Assembly: GCF_028282165.1 (NCBI RefSeq)
Contig: NZ_JANQIM010000005.1
Location: 186,001-250,000 of the forward strand
Direction: 5' to 3'
Source: Winogradskyella sp.
GTDB lineage: Bacteria; Bacteroidota; Bacteroidia; Flavobacteriales; Flavobacteriaceae
DNA length: 64,000 nt
The position numbers and the translations under genes are program-made. The notes under the pieces are model-generated. The model searched no databases, was not told the origin of the DNA, and saw only the letters and a program-made list of their open reading frames with translations. This document shows, piece after piece, positions 43,464 through 53,083 of the stretch; within the stretch, counting starts at the first letter, position 1; every line of letters starts with the position of its first letter.

Positions 43464-45367
43464 TTGTTAAGTTTTTAAATAAAATCTCTCAGCGTTATGC
43501 TTCAAAATGGTTAGTACTACTGTTTGATGTATCTATAGTCGTATTAACGTTCTTTTTAGCATATCTCATACGATTTAATTTTAAGATAGATTTCGACGTC
43601 TCAACCTTACTGAAACAAATTCCATATGTTATAATCGTTGCTTCAATAAGTCTTATAGCAGTTGGGTCATACAAAGGTGTAGTGAGGTTTACCGGGTTTA
43701 AGGATATTGTCAATGTTATCATTGGTGCCAATATATTAGCCACTATACTGATATGCTGTACATTTTTGAGTAGAAAATTTATAAGTGATGATAGTATATT
43801 CAATATTTCGGGATCAATAATCTATATCCATTTATTATTAAACATTCTGTTTTTAATTGGAGCCAAACTGTTTATAAAATCACTTTATAATCATATTACC
43901 CAAGATGTAAATACAACGGCTAATGTGTTGATTTTTGGAGCTGGAAATTCAGGCATGTTAACTTATGATGCTATTCAGAATGACACAAAAAATGGATTCC
44001 AAGTCGTAGGGTTTATTGATGATGATGAGCGAAAAATTGGCAAAAAGATAAATCTTCTAAAGGTCTATAGCATAAGCTCTATTGACGAGGCTTTTATAAA
44101 AAAGTACGATGTAGAGGATGTTATTATCTCCATCCAAAATATTGATCCATCAAGATTATTACAGATTACCGGAAACCTGTTCTCACTAGGCCTAAAGGTA
44201 AAAATAGTGCCTCCTGTGCAGAGTTGGATCGATGGAGATCTAAGCGTAGGCCAAATCAAAGAAGTTAAGATTGAAGACTTATTGGGAAGAGATCCCATTA
44301 ATATAAAAAACCCTGATTTAGAAGACCAATATGACAATAAAGTAATCTTAATTACTGGTGCAGCAGGATCCATAGGTAGCGAAATCAGTAGAAAAGTAAG
44401 TCTTTATAACTACAAAAAGTTAATACTAGTTGATAATGCAGAGTCCGCATTATATGATATACAACAAGAGTTTAAACAACTAGGACTTTCAAATATTGAC
44501 GCTATTGTTGCTGATGTAAGAAACAAGACCAGAATTGATCAAATTTTTAATCAGTATAAACCAAAAATTGTCTTCCATGCTGCTGCATATAAGCATGTGC
44601 CTTTAATGGAAAACAATCCTTTTGAAGCTGTAAGCGTTAATATAGGTGGTACCAAAAATGTAGCAGATATTGCCGTAAAACATAGTGTAGATAAATTTGT
44701 CTTAATATCTACGGATAAAGCTGTAAACCCAACAAATGTAATGGGTGCTACAAAACGTATAGCTGAGCTTTATGTTACTTGTTTAAAGGGTAAAGGCCAT
44801 ACCAAATTTATTACGACTAGGTTTGGTAATGTATTAGGTTCTAATGGTTCTGTTATTCCTTTGTTTAAGAGGCAAATCGAAAAAGGTGGTCCATTAACGG
44901 TAACCCACAAAGAGATAACACGCTACTTTATGACCATTCCTGAGGCCTGTCAGCTCGTATTAGAAGCAGCAGCTATGGGTAATGGTGGCGAAATATTTGT
45001 CTTTGATATGGGCGAACCTATAAAGATATTTAACTTAGCCAAGAATATGATTATCCTTTCAGGATTGCGTTATCCAGAGGATATTGACATTAAGATTACT
45101 GGCCTAAGACCAGGCGAAAAAATATATGAAGAGCTTCTGGCAGATGGCGAAAACACCAAAAAAACGTATCATGAAAAAATAATGATTGCAAAATCTAGAT
45201 TTGTTGATATTGAGAAAGCTGAAAAAGGAATTAATAAGTTAACTTCGATAAATTCCTTAACACAACCATTAGAAATTGTGTCTTCGATAAAGTCCTTAAT
45301 TCCTGAATATATTTCCAATAATTCAACATACGAAGTACTAGATACAAAAAACAATCCTAAACTATAA
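43460..45367 (+). CDS. pglF: Membrane UDP-GlcNAc 4,6-dehydratase (PglF/WbpM/CapD-like)
   Basis: A 635-residue protein. Four N-terminal membrane helices (about 15-145) are followed by a first nucleotide-binding domain (LIFGAGNSGMLTYDAI, near residue 160) and the catalytic SDR domain (ITGAAGSIGSEISRKV near 300, FHAAAYKHVPLMENNP, STDKAVNPTNVMGATKR). The Met in place of Tyr in the catalytic triad is the hallmark of this dehydratase family. It converts UDP-GlcNAc to the 4-keto-6-deoxy sugar, the substrate of the aminotransferase upstream. Confidence 0.9.
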   Translation: MIVKFLNKISQRYASKWLVLLFDVSIVVLTFFLAYLIRFNFKIDFDVSTLLKQIPYVIIVASISLIAVGSYKGVVRFTGFKDIVNVIIGANILATILICCTFLSRKFISDDSIFNISGSIIYIHLLLNILFLIGAKLFIKSLYNHITQDVNTTANVLIFGAGNSGMLTYDAIQNDTKNGFQVVGFIDDDERKIGKKINLLKVYSISSIDEAFIKKYDVEDVIISIQNIDPSRLLQITGNLFSLGLKVKIVPPVQSWIDGDLSVGQIKEVKIEDLLGRDPINIKNPDLEDQYDNKVILITGAAGSIGSEISRKVSLYNYKKLILVDNAESALYDIQQEFKQLGLSNIDAIVADVRNKTRIDQIFNQYKPKIVFHAAAYKHVPLMENNPFEAVSVNIGGTKNVADIAVKHSVDKFVLISTDKAVNPTNVMGATKRIAELYVTCLKGKGHTKFITTRFGNVLGSNGSVIPLFKRQIEKGGPLTVTHKEITRYFMTIPEACQLVLEAAAMGNGGEIFVFDMGEPIKIFNLAKNMIILSGLRYPEDIDIKITGLRPGEKIYEELLADGENTKKTYHEKIMIAKSRFVDIEKAEKGINKLTSINSLTQPLEIVSSIKSLIPEYISNNSTYEVLDTKNNPKL

Positions 45368-45387
45368 ACTAAATCTATTAGCATCCT

Positions 45388-46173
45388 ATGAAAACCCGTA
45401 ACTTTTTAATTTCACTTTTAGTAGTTGTTATGTTGACCTCTTGCGGATCGAGAAAGAATATTGTTTATTTTCAAGACGAACCGATAAGTGATATTATAAC
45501 CTCAGAACCTAAGCAGCTTATTTATAAACCAGACGATATTTTAACCATCAATGTTTCGGCTTTAGACCCAGAAACTGTGATGCCATTTAATTTAACGCTT
45601 GTTGCCGGTGGAGCTCCAAATAATAATCCATTAAATGCACAAGGTGGACTACAACAGCAAACTTATCTTGTTGATTATGACGGGAACATAGAGTTTCCTG
45701 TTTTGGGAACACTAAAGGTTGAAGGTTTAACAAGAACTGAGCTTACAGATATGCTTACCCAAAAGATTTCAGAATATGCCAAAGATCCTATAGTTAATGT
45801 AAGGTTGGCCAATTTTACAGTGACCATATTGGGCGAGGTAAGAAATCCTGGGACATTTACCATACAAGACGAACGAATTACAGTCTTAGAGGCCTTAGGC
45901 CTTGCCGATGATTTAACCATCTTTGGAAAACGAAAAAATGTGCTTTTGATTAGAGAAGTCGAAGGGAAGAAAAAGTTCGCCAAGATCGATTTAACATCCA
46001 TAAACAGTGTGAATTCACCCGTGTATTATTTACAACAAAACGATGTGATTTATGTTGAACCAAATACTGCTAAAATAAGGGCTTCGACATATAATCAGAA
46101 TAATGCCATTTTAATATCGGCCATCGGAACCTTAACAACTATCTTAACGGTCTTTTTGGTTAACAATAATTAA
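45388..46173 (+). CDS. Polysaccharide export lipoprotein (Wza-like)
   Basis: A 261-residue outer-membrane lipoprotein with the lipobox LTSC (Cys19), a poly-export domain (LIYKPDDILTINVSALDPE, YLVDYDGNIEFPVLGTLKVEGLT), and a SLBB domain (VTILGEVRNPGTFTIQDERITVLEALGLA). A hydrophobic C-terminal helix follows, shorter than the barrel helix of E. coli Wza, as is usual in Bacteroidota. It acts with the Wzc-like kinase encoded 25 bases downstream. Confidence 0.92.
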   Translation: MKTRNFLISLLVVVMLTSCGSRKNIVYFQDEPISDIITSEPKQLIYKPDDILTINVSALDPETVMPFNLTLVAGGAPNNNPLNAQGGLQQQTYLVDYDGNIEFPVLGTLKVEGLTRTELTDMLTQKISEYAKDPIVNVRLANFTVTILGEVRNPGTFTIQDERITVLEALGLADDLTIFGKRKNVLLIREVEGKKKFAKIDLTSINSVNSPVYYLQQNDVIYVEPNTAKIRASTYNQNNAILISAIGTLTTILTVFLVNNN

Positions 46174-46197
46174 AATAGTTTTTATTATTTTCACTTT

Positions 46198-48564
46198 ATG
46201 GAATCTAAACCTGTTTCTACCACAAATGAAATAAGACAGAGTGTAGAATTGTTTCTTACTCAGTGGAAGCTATTATTGTTTTGTTTAATTGTTGCTATAG
46301 CACTTGGTTTCACATACCTTAGGTATGCCACCAATGAATATAATGCCTCAGCAACAATAAAAATTAGAGACGAAAAGCAATCCCAGAAACTACCTAGTAT
46401 AGATGAGATTGCAAATGAAGGTTTATTTTCTGATGGTACCAATAAAATTAAAGATGAAATTGAAACCATAAAATCAAGGACTTTAATAAGAAATGTTGTT
46501 AAAAATTTAGGACTCAACATAAGTGTTTTTGCAGAAGGAAATATTAAGGAAAGGGAGATTTATAAAAATCCACCTGTAAGTATCAATTTCTTTGAAAATG
46601 ATTCCATTATAGATCGTGTTAGTGCTGCAATTCACATCAAAGTGATATCAGAAACTGAGTTTCTGCTTTTTGAAGAAAAGGTTAAATCCCTAATAGACGA
46701 TGGTGACGAAACAGGTACACCATACGCTTTTGGTGACAAAATTAAAATGGGATTTGGCGATGTGGTTATAACACCAAACATAGGTAAACACGCCCCAACA
46801 ATTGGGAGTAATCTAAAAATTGCTATTGTCCCAGTTGATAGAATTGTAAATGCATATAAAGGCGCTATAAATATAGCCACGGATATTGGTTCTAGTGTTA
46901 TTAAGCTAGAGCTTAATGATACCAATTCTTACAAGGCCGTTGATATATTGAATCAAATTATTGCCGAATATAACAACGATGTACTTGTGGATAAAGAAGA
47001 AGTCGTAAAGATTACATCAGATTTCATTAACAATCGATTGGAAGAAGTTGCTACTGAGCTTGGCGAAGTTGAATCGAGTGCAGAATTATTGGCCCAACGT
47101 AATAATCTTACTGCTTTAGGTGCCCAATCAGACCTGAATCTTCAAAGCAAAAAACAGCTGCAACAGCAAATCTCAAATACTGCCACCAACATCCAAATGA
47201 TTTCTTATTTGCAAGAAGAAATTGCAGATGAAAATAAAATTAGTGATATGCTTCCTGCCAATATTGGCATTGGCGATGGTAATACGGCGCAGATTATAAA
47301 AAGCCATAATGAGTTGGTTGCACAACGCGATAGGATTTTAAAGAACTCTACGGAGAAAAACCCGGTTGTTATTCAATTAAACAACCAAATTGATGCCTTA
47401 AAAGTCAACCTTCAAAGCTCTCTAAGTACCATTAAAAGAACATCCGAGCTTACGCTCGATAATTTGAATGCCGAAAGTAATAGAATAAGTGGACAGCTGT
47501 ACACTGCTCCTACAAGAGCAAGACAGCTGAGAGGTATTAAAAGACAACAAGACATTAAAGAATCGCTATTTTTATACCTACTACAAAAACGTGAAGAATC
47601 TGCTATTAGATTAGGTATGTATACACCTAGTGCCAAAATTATCGATAAGGCCTACTCTTCTCATCGACCTGTTGCGCCAAATACGATGATCACTTACTTA
47701 GCGTCCATTATTTTTGGGTTGGGTGTACCCATTGGACTCATTTATATTGCAGATCTTATAGACACAAAGATTTACACTAAGGAAGATTTAGCCAAATTAT
47801 TGAATGTGCCTTACTTAGGAGATATCCCAAAAACCTCAAAAAAGCAAAAACTGGTTAAAAAGGTCGACTACTCACCTAAAGCTGAAGCTTTTAGAATTGT
47901 AAGGTCTAATATTGATTTTGTTCTAAAGGATGTCACAGGTAGGGCGAAAAGACTATTTATTACATCAACCAAAGCCCAAGAAGGAAAATCACATACCAGT
48001 ACTAATTTAGCAACATCGATATCATACTCCGACAAGTCCGTTTTATTGATTGAAATGGATATTAGGGTGCCAAAAATTTTAAACTATCTTAATCTAAAAG
48101 AAAAACCAGAAAAAGGATTGTCGGATTACATTGCGGACAAATCCATAAAGCCTCAAGACGTTGTTGTAAAGCATCCTGATAATAGCTTTTTAGATATTAT
48201 TCCATCTGGTACAATTCCGCCAAACCCATCAGAATTGTTAATGAGCGACAGAGTCACTCAATTATTCAAATATTTTGAAAACAAATACGATTATATTATT
48301 GCCGATACTTCTGCTGTAGGTTTGGTAAGTGATACCTTGTTGATTTCTAACCACGCTGATATATTTATCTATGTCGTAAGTGCAGATGGTGTAGACAGCA
48401 GACGATTAGTAAGTGTTATACAGCCACTTTACGACAAAAACAGACTTCCAAACATAACTATGCTCTTAAATGGTGTAAAACCAGGTAAAAAAGGCTATGG
48501 ATATGGTTATGGTTATGGTAACAATCCTACTAAGAAAAAGAAATGGTATAAATTCGGCAAATAG
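46198..48564 (+). CDS. Polysaccharide co-polymerase / tyrosine autokinase (Wzc-like)
   Basis: Controls chain length and export. The 788-residue protein has a Wzz domain between two membrane helices (about 22-44 and 495-520), a long coiled-coil periplasmic region, and a cytoplasmic BY-kinase domain with ITSTKAQEGKSHTSTNLA as Walker A (about 590-605) and LLIEMDIRVPK as Walker A', with Glu where Asp is usual. The C-terminal tail has GYGYGYGYG before a lysine-rich end, the tyrosine cluster that is normally autophosphorylated. It closes the polysaccharide locus. Confidence 0.92.
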   Translation: MESKPVSTTNEIRQSVELFLTQWKLLLFCLIVAIALGFTYLRYATNEYNASATIKIRDEKQSQKLPSIDEIANEGLFSDGTNKIKDEIETIKSRTLIRNVVKNLGLNISVFAEGNIKEREIYKNPPVSINFFENDSIIDRVSAAIHIKVISETEFLLFEEKVKSLIDDGDETGTPYAFGDKIKMGFGDVVITPNIGKHAPTIGSNLKIAIVPVDRIVNAYKGAINIATDIGSSVIKLELNDTNSYKAVDILNQIIAEYNNDVLVDKEEVVKITSDFINNRLEEVATELGEVESSAELLAQRNNLTALGAQSDLNLQSKKQLQQQISNTATNIQMISYLQEEIADENKISDMLPANIGIGDGNTAQIIKSHNELVAQRDRILKNSTEKNPVVIQLNNQIDALKVNLQSSLSTIKRTSELTLDNLNAESNRISGQLYTAPTRARQLRGIKRQQDIKESLFLYLLQKREESAIRLGMYTPSAKIIDKAYSSHRPVAPNTMITYLASIIFGLGVPIGLIYIADLIDTKIYTKEDLAKLLNVPYLGDIPKTSKKQKLVKKVDYSPKAEAFRIVRSNIDFVLKDVTGRAKRLFITSTKAQEGKSHTSTNLATSISYSDKSVLLIEMDIRVPKILNYLNLKEKPEKGLSDYIADKSIKPQDVVVKHPDNSFLDIIPSGTIPPNPSELLMSDRVTQLFKYFENKYDYIIADTSAVGLVSDTLLISNHADIFIYVVSADGVDSRRLVSVIQPLYDKNRLPNITMLLNGVKPGKKGYGYGYGYGNNPTKKKKWYKFGK

Positions 48565-48585
48565 AATATAAACTGCTGTTGCTCT

Positions 48586-49758
48586 TTATAATCTACGTCT
48601 TTTCTTTTCCGCTCTCAGCAACTCTAGTTCCCTATTGGTTTGTCCAGCTACTGAAGTATTTTCTTCTGCCCTTCTAATTAAATATGGCATAACATCCTTA
48701 ACAGGACCAAAAGGAATGTATTTAGCGACATTATAACCTTTTGAGGCAAGATTATAGCTAATATGATCACTCATACCATATAATTGCCCAAACCACACGT
48801 TATTATCGTTCTTATTGATTCCATATTTTTCCATAAGTTCCATGGCCAAATAACTGCTTTCCTCATTGTGCGTCCCAATAAACAAGGAAATTTCATCTAT
48901 GTGTTTGAGTATATAGGTAAGTGCGTTATTAAAATTATCATCCGTAGCATCTTTATTTTTACAAATTGGAGAAGGATACCCCTTTTCTTCAGCCCTATGA
49001 CGCTCCTTTTCCATGTAGGCACCACGAACAATTTTCATACCTACTTTAAATCCTGAAGCCTTAGCACGAGAATGAAGCCCTTTTAGATAATCTAATCGAT
49101 CCCAACGATAACACTGAAGCGTATTATAGACTATAGTTTTATCTTTATTGTAAATACGCATCATTTGCTCCACCAAATCATCTGCAGCATCTTGCATCCA
49201 ACTTTCCTCACCATCTATTAAAACTTCAACATCCTTTTCTTTTGCCAATCTACAAACTGCATTATATCGCGCCACTACCCTGTTCCATTCTTCTTGCTCT
49301 TCTTTAGTAAAATCAAGATCTTCGCTCTTTTTTTGATAAAGTGCAAATCGCCCAAAGCCAGTAGGCTTGAACACAACTATTGGCATGGCATCCTTTTCAT
49401 CACAGAAATGAATAATCTTTAATGTTTTTTCTAGTGCATAATCAAACTGCTCTTCGGTTTCCTTTCCCTCAACCGAATAATCCAAAACAGAGCTTACACC
49501 TTTTAAGTGCAACTTATCGATTACTGGCAGACAGTCTTCTTCATTAACTCCACCACAAAAATGATCAAAAACCGTTGAGCGAATTAAGCCCTCAACGGGT
49601 AAATTAGCCTTTAGTGCAAAATTAGTAGCCGCAGTGCCTATACGTACTAATGGTTGAGAAGAAATCATTTTGAACAAAAAATAAGCACGTTCCAATTCAG
49701 AATCGGATTTTAATGCAAAAGCGATATCAGTGTTTTCAAAGAGTGTACGATTTATCAT
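48586..49758 (-). CDS. Proline dehydrogenase (monofunctional)
   Basis: FAD enzyme oxidising proline to pyrroline-5-carboxylate. The 390-residue (beta-alpha)8 protein has VFDHFCGGVNEEDC, SVLDYSVEGKETEE, VFKPTGFGRFALYQKKS, MKIVRGAYMEKERHRAEEKGYP, and FGQLYGMSDHISYNLASKGYNVAKYIPFGPVKDVMPYLIRRAEEN near the end, all blocks of the family. No P5C dehydrogenase domain is fused. A -7 box lies about 20 bases before the start. The aroB gene is divergent, an arrangement seen in other flavobacteria by recollection. Confidence 0.93.
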   Translation of the reverse strand: MINRTLFENTDIAFALKSDSELERAYFLFKMISSQPLVRIGTAATNFALKANLPVEGLIRSTVFDHFCGGVNEEDCLPVIDKLHLKGVSSVLDYSVEGKETEEQFDYALEKTLKIIHFCDEKDAMPIVVFKPTGFGRFALYQKKSEDLDFTKEEQEEWNRVVARYNAVCRLAKEKDVEVLIDGEESWMQDAADDLVEQMMRIYNKDKTIVYNTLQCYRWDRLDYLKGLHSRAKASGFKVGMKIVRGAYMEKERHRAEEKGYPSPICKNKDATDDNFNNALTYILKHIDEISLFIGTHNEESSYLAMELMEKYGINKNDNNVWFGQLYGMSDHISYNLASKGYNVAKYIPFGPVKDVMPYLIRRAEENTSVAGQTNRELELLRAEKKRRRL

Positions 49759-49778
49759 AGATTAGAGAATAGTTAATA

Positions 49779-49786
49779 CAAATATA
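49779..49786 (-). promoter_or_regulatory. -7 box for proline dehydrogenase
   Basis: TATATTTG on the minus strand fits TAnnTTTG exactly, about 20 bases before the ATG. The 98-base gap also has to serve aroB on the other strand. Confidence 0.5.
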
Positions 49787-49856
49787 TTTAATCCATAGTT
49801 TACTTTTTTCTAAAAAAAGGGAGTATTTTCACAGCATTAATTTAGGAATTTTTTAA

Positions 49857-50927
49857 ATGAAATCCATAAAGACCAAAAATGCCGTAATTTACTTTAACGA
49901 AGAGGTATATTCAGAATTAAATGCATATGTAAAAACGTCTAACCCCTCAAAAATATTTGTGCTGGTAGACACCAATACCCATGAATATTGCCTTCCTAAG
50001 TTTTTATCTCTGTTAGAATCCGATGATATTGTTGTAGAAGTTATGGAAATGCCTGAAGGTGAAGACCATAAAACTATAGATATTTGTACTGGTGTCTGGG
50101 AAGCGCTATCCGAATACCATGCCGACCGCAAAAGTTTACTAATCAATCTTGGAGGTGGTGTTGTTACTGATCTTGGTGGCTTTGTGGCCAGTACTTACAT
50201 GCGTGGTATTGATTATATAAATGTACCTACATCTTTATTGGCTATGGTGGATGCCTCTGTAGGTGGAAAAACAGGTGTAGATTTAGGCCCTTTAAAAAAT
50301 CAAATCGGTATTATTAGTGAAGGTAGTATGGTTTTAGTAGATACATCTTATATACAAACATTACCTCAAAACCATATGATTTCGGGTTATGCAGAAATGT
50401 TAAAGCATGGTTTAATATATGATAAAGCCTATTGGGAAAAATTAGTTAATCTCGAAAACTTAGATATTTCCGATTTAGATGGTTTAATCTACCACTCTAT
50501 AGTTATTAAGAACGAAGTAGTCTCTGAGGATCCTACCGAACAAGGATTACGGAAAATCCTGAATTTTGGGCATACACTTGGCCATGCCATAGAAAGCTAT
50601 TTTTTAGGCAATGCAGATAAAACGCCTTTATTACATGGAGAGGCCATCGCTATAGGTATGCTACTTGAGGCTTACCTTTCCATGAAGGCCACAGGTTTGT
50701 CTAAAAAGGAGTTTGAGGATATAGAAAAAGGTATCTTAAAAACATTTTCTAAAGTTGAAATCTCTACAGGTGATCAAAAAATTATAATGGACTTACTCAT
50801 GCACGACAAAAAGAATAGTCATGGGAAAGTAAAATTTGTACTCTTGGAAGCTATCGGTCATCCAAAAATCAACTGCGAAGTAAGCAATTCACTTGTTCTG
50901 GAAGCCTTTGAAAACTATAATTCCTAA
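49857..50927 (+). CDS. aroB: 3-dehydroquinate synthase
   Basis: Second step of the shikimate pathway, NAD- and metal-dependent. The 356-residue protein has EGEDHKTIDICTGVW, LINLGGGVVTDLGGFVASTYMRGIDYINVPTSLLAMVDASVGGKTGVD, SGYAEMLKHGLI, LNFGHTLGHAIE, LHGEAIAIGM and MHDKKN, covering all the catalytic and metal sites. It converges on the dinB remnant with a four-base overlap of ends. Confidence 0.96.
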   Translation: MKSIKTKNAVIYFNEEVYSELNAYVKTSNPSKIFVLVDTNTHEYCLPKFLSLLESDDIVVEVMEMPEGEDHKTIDICTGVWEALSEYHADRKSLLINLGGGVVTDLGGFVASTYMRGIDYINVPTSLLAMVDASVGGKTGVDLGPLKNQIGIISEGSMVLVDTSYIQTLPQNHMISGYAEMLKHGLIYDKAYWEKLVNLENLDISDLDGLIYHSIVIKNEVVSEDPTEQGLRKILNFGHTLGHAIESYFLGNADKTPLLHGEAIAIGMLLEAYLSMKATGLSKKEFEDIEKGILKTFSKVEISTGDQKIIMDLLMHDKKNSHGKVKFVLLEAIGHPKINCEVSNSLVLEAFENYNS

Positions 50928-51306
50928 AGGTATATCGCTTTAATGACACTCATATGATGATTTTCGTGACCAGTGATGATATATCCTAAGGCTCTCACTG
51001 AAATCGAAGCTCCACTCGCTTCACCTATGCGTAGTAGCATATCATCATCAAAACTCCTAAAGAGAGTGATTGTACTATGTTTAACAGCTTTGTATTCCTC
51101 AACAAGACTTTTAAAAGATCTGTTTAAGGCATCACCCTTAGCCACATAATCATCCTGCTCAAAACCTACCAATGGCGTTTTGTCCCCTCTTGCAATTCGT
51201 AATGCCCTGTAAGAAAAAATACGTTCAGCATCAATAACATGAAGTAATCGATGTAGGATTTGTAATAAGGATGGTACTCCTCTTTATTTAGATGATTTGA
51301 TATCAT
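50924..51306 (-). pseudogene. DinB-family gene with an internal deletion and frameshift
   Basis: From the ATG at 51304-51306 the frame encodes MISNHLNKEEYHPYYKSYI, a typical DinB N-terminus, and then shifts out of frame. In another frame the sequence resumes with LQILHRLLHVIDAERIFSYR and continues through ALRIARGDKTPLVGFEQDDY to the normal end (GHENHHMSVIKAIYL). The roughly 60 residues that should lie between the two pieces are missing. Only an 82-codon frame starting within the C-terminal half remains open, so the four-helix metal-binding fold cannot form. Confidence 0.82.
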
Positions 51307-51318
51307 ATGATTTAGAAT

Positions 51319-51350
51319 AAAAAAGCCCCTAGTATAGCAACTAAGGGCCG
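51319..51350 (-). terminator. Rho-independent terminator after the Lrp/AsnC gene
   Basis: On the minus strand, GGCCCTTAG (51341-51349) pairs with CTAGGGGCT (51324-51332) with one mismatch around an eight-base loop, followed by six T. It is 20 bases past the regulator's stop codon. Confidence 0.75.
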
Positions 51351-51368
51351 AAACTTGTGTGGTATCAA

Positions 51369-51848
51369 CTATAATTCATTAAATATAGTATGCATTAATC
51401 GCTTTTTATCGTTGATGCTTTCCTCTAATGAAATCATTGTTTCCGTTCTATAAACACCATCGATGTCGTCTAACATAAATATAATTTCTTTGGCGTGCAT
51501 CGTATCCCTTGCGCGTATCTTACAAAAGATATTGAACTTACCTGTTGTTATATGGGCGACTGTAACATAAGGTATACTTTCAATACGTTCTAAAACAAAT
51601 TTTGTTTGTGATGTGTTTTGCAGAAAGACACCTACATAAGCAATAAATGAATATCCTAATTTTTTATAATCCAAAGTTAGAGAAGAGCCTTTAATGATTC
51701 CTGCTTCTTCCATTTTCTTTACACGTACATGAACCGTACCAGCAGATATCAATAATTTTTTGGCAATATCAGTAAAAGGAATACGTGTATTGTCAATAAG
51801 CATGTCAAGGATTTGGTGGTCAACTTCATCTAATTTAAACTTTGCCAT
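51369..51848 (-). CDS. Lrp/AsnC family transcriptional regulator
   Basis: I take the ATG at 51846-51848 (MAKFKLDEVDHQILDML), giving 159 residues. The longer frame from 51899 would start upstream of the -7 box at 51874-51881. An N-terminal winged helix (residues 8-65; FTDIAKKLLISAGTVHVRVKKMEEAGII) is followed by an RAM ligand-binding domain (YVTVAHITTGKFNIFCKI). Such regulators respond to amino acids. It may govern the M14 peptidase gene upstream on the same strand, which is inference. Confidence 0.9.
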   Translation of the reverse strand: MAKFKLDEVDHQILDMLIDNTRIPFTDIAKKLLISAGTVHVRVKKMEEAGIIKGSSLTLDYKKLGYSFIAYVGVFLQNTSQTKFVLERIESIPYVTVAHITTGKFNIFCKIRARDTMHAKEIIFMLDDIDGVYRTETMISLEESINDKKRLMHTIFNEL

Positions 51849-51873
51849 AATTGTATAATCTTTAAACTTTATG

Positions 51874-51881
51874 CAAAAATA
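51874..51881 (-). promoter_or_regulatory. -7 box for the Lrp/AsnC gene
   Basis: TATTTTTG on the minus strand fits the consensus, 25 bases before the preferred ATG at 51848. It supports that start over the longer frame. Confidence 0.5.
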
Positions 51882-51919
51882 AAGTATTTTTATTATCAAT
51901 TACGCATTAAAAAAGAGTT

Positions 51920-53068
51920 TTATAAAGGTTTTAGTACGATTTTTTCATTATTTATCAATACGAAATCGTTTTCGTTAATAACTTTTATTTCCGAATTATC
52001 TCCATTTTTTACTTTTTGTCCTTTAGCATCTATTTCCCTGTGCCCAAAAAAATCACTTAATTTTGAAATGGTTTCTATAGTTGGTATAAAATCAATTTTG
52101 TCACCATTTAATCTTTCCACATATAGAATACCTATGTCAACTAAATCAGAAGCGCTATCCGAAATTAGGGCATTTCTTATAATGATGTCATAAAACTGTT
52201 TTCCATTCTCTGGTATTTGAAAATAGCTTTTATAATTAATATGGTCTATTCCACCAGAAATAACATCCAGGCCTCTAAGAATTGCTATAAACACTAAACG
52301 CCTCACCGCTTCCCTATTGTAATCGTTAGGTAAATGACCCGCTTCGTATAAAAGTGTTGGCACACCAAAACTTTGAAACATATCGCCCACACAATTTAGA
52401 TTAAAACCATCATCGTATCGTGCTACACCGTTGGGTATTTCTTCTTGCAATATGTCGTTAACCTTAGAAATGATATGCATAGCCATCTCTCTGTTGGGTG
52501 TTATGGTACGATCAGGGTCTTGGGATGGAGACAAAAACGACAAAGTCGAAGACACATTTGTAGTTCCTACGCTATAAATGGTACGCTGACCATGTAGGTT
52601 AAAGCAATAATGGGGTTTAAAATCATCGAAAATGGCTCTCAGCACTTTGCTTTCGGGCTGAGAAAGCATTTGAGCGTCTCTATTTAGATCAAATGTATTA
52701 GCATTTAAGCGCGCATAACGTTCTGCGCCGTCGGGATTTAGGATGGGAATTGCCACTATGGTACAAGAGCTCAATATGTTATTAGAAACCTTATTATTGG
52801 TCAAAAACAGATTAAAACAATCAAACAAGGCTTTTGTAGTTGTTGATTCATTGCCGTGCATTTGAGACCATAACAAAACTTTTTGTGGTCCGCTACCAAA
52901 CCGCAAGCCATAAATAGGTCTTCTTTCCACTGAATATCCTTCGACTGTGTATATTTCACTTGGAAACTTTTTCAGGCATTTTTCAATATCAGAATTGGTG
53001 ATATAACGTCCGAACAATTCGGGCATTTTGATTAATGAATACAAACTATTGAAATGTTCAACTTTCAT
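51920..53068 (-). CDS. M14 family zinc carboxypeptidase-like protein
   Basis: A 382-residue protein of the M14 peptidase family. The HxxE zinc motif is seen as SQMHGNEST (His71, Glu74), followed by IPILNPDGAERYARLNANTFDLNRDA and the third zinc ligand in YCFNLHGQR. PTLLYEAGHLP carries a probable catalytic Glu. No signal peptide is present, so it is probably cytoplasmic and acts on small peptides or amide-linked compounds. It ends 21 bases before the region of the Lrp gene's extended frame. Confidence 0.87.
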   Translation of the reverse strand: MKVEHFNSLYSLIKMPELFGRYITNSDIEKCLKKFPSEIYTVEGYSVERRPIYGLRFGSGPQKVLLWSQMHGNESTTTKALFDCFNLFLTNNKVSNNILSSCTIVAIPILNPDGAERYARLNANTFDLNRDAQMLSQPESKVLRAIFDDFKPHYCFNLHGQRTIYSVGTTNVSSTLSFLSPSQDPDRTITPNREMAMHIISKVNDILQEEIPNGVARYDDGFNLNCVGDMFQSFGVPTLLYEAGHLPNDYNREAVRRLVFIAILRGLDVISGGIDHINYKSYFQIPENGKQFYDIIIRNALISDSASDLVDIGILYVERLNGDKIDFIPTIETISKLSDFFGHREIDAKGQKVKNGDNSEIKVINENDFVLINNEKIVLKPL

Positions 53069-53083
53069 ATAAAAAGCTTAGGT

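Noticed and set aside
23777-48564. Polysaccharide locus as a horizontally acquired island with mobile genes
   Set aside because: No integrase, transposase or flanking tRNA was found, and base composition looks similar to the surroundings. Transfer of individual genes cannot be excluded.
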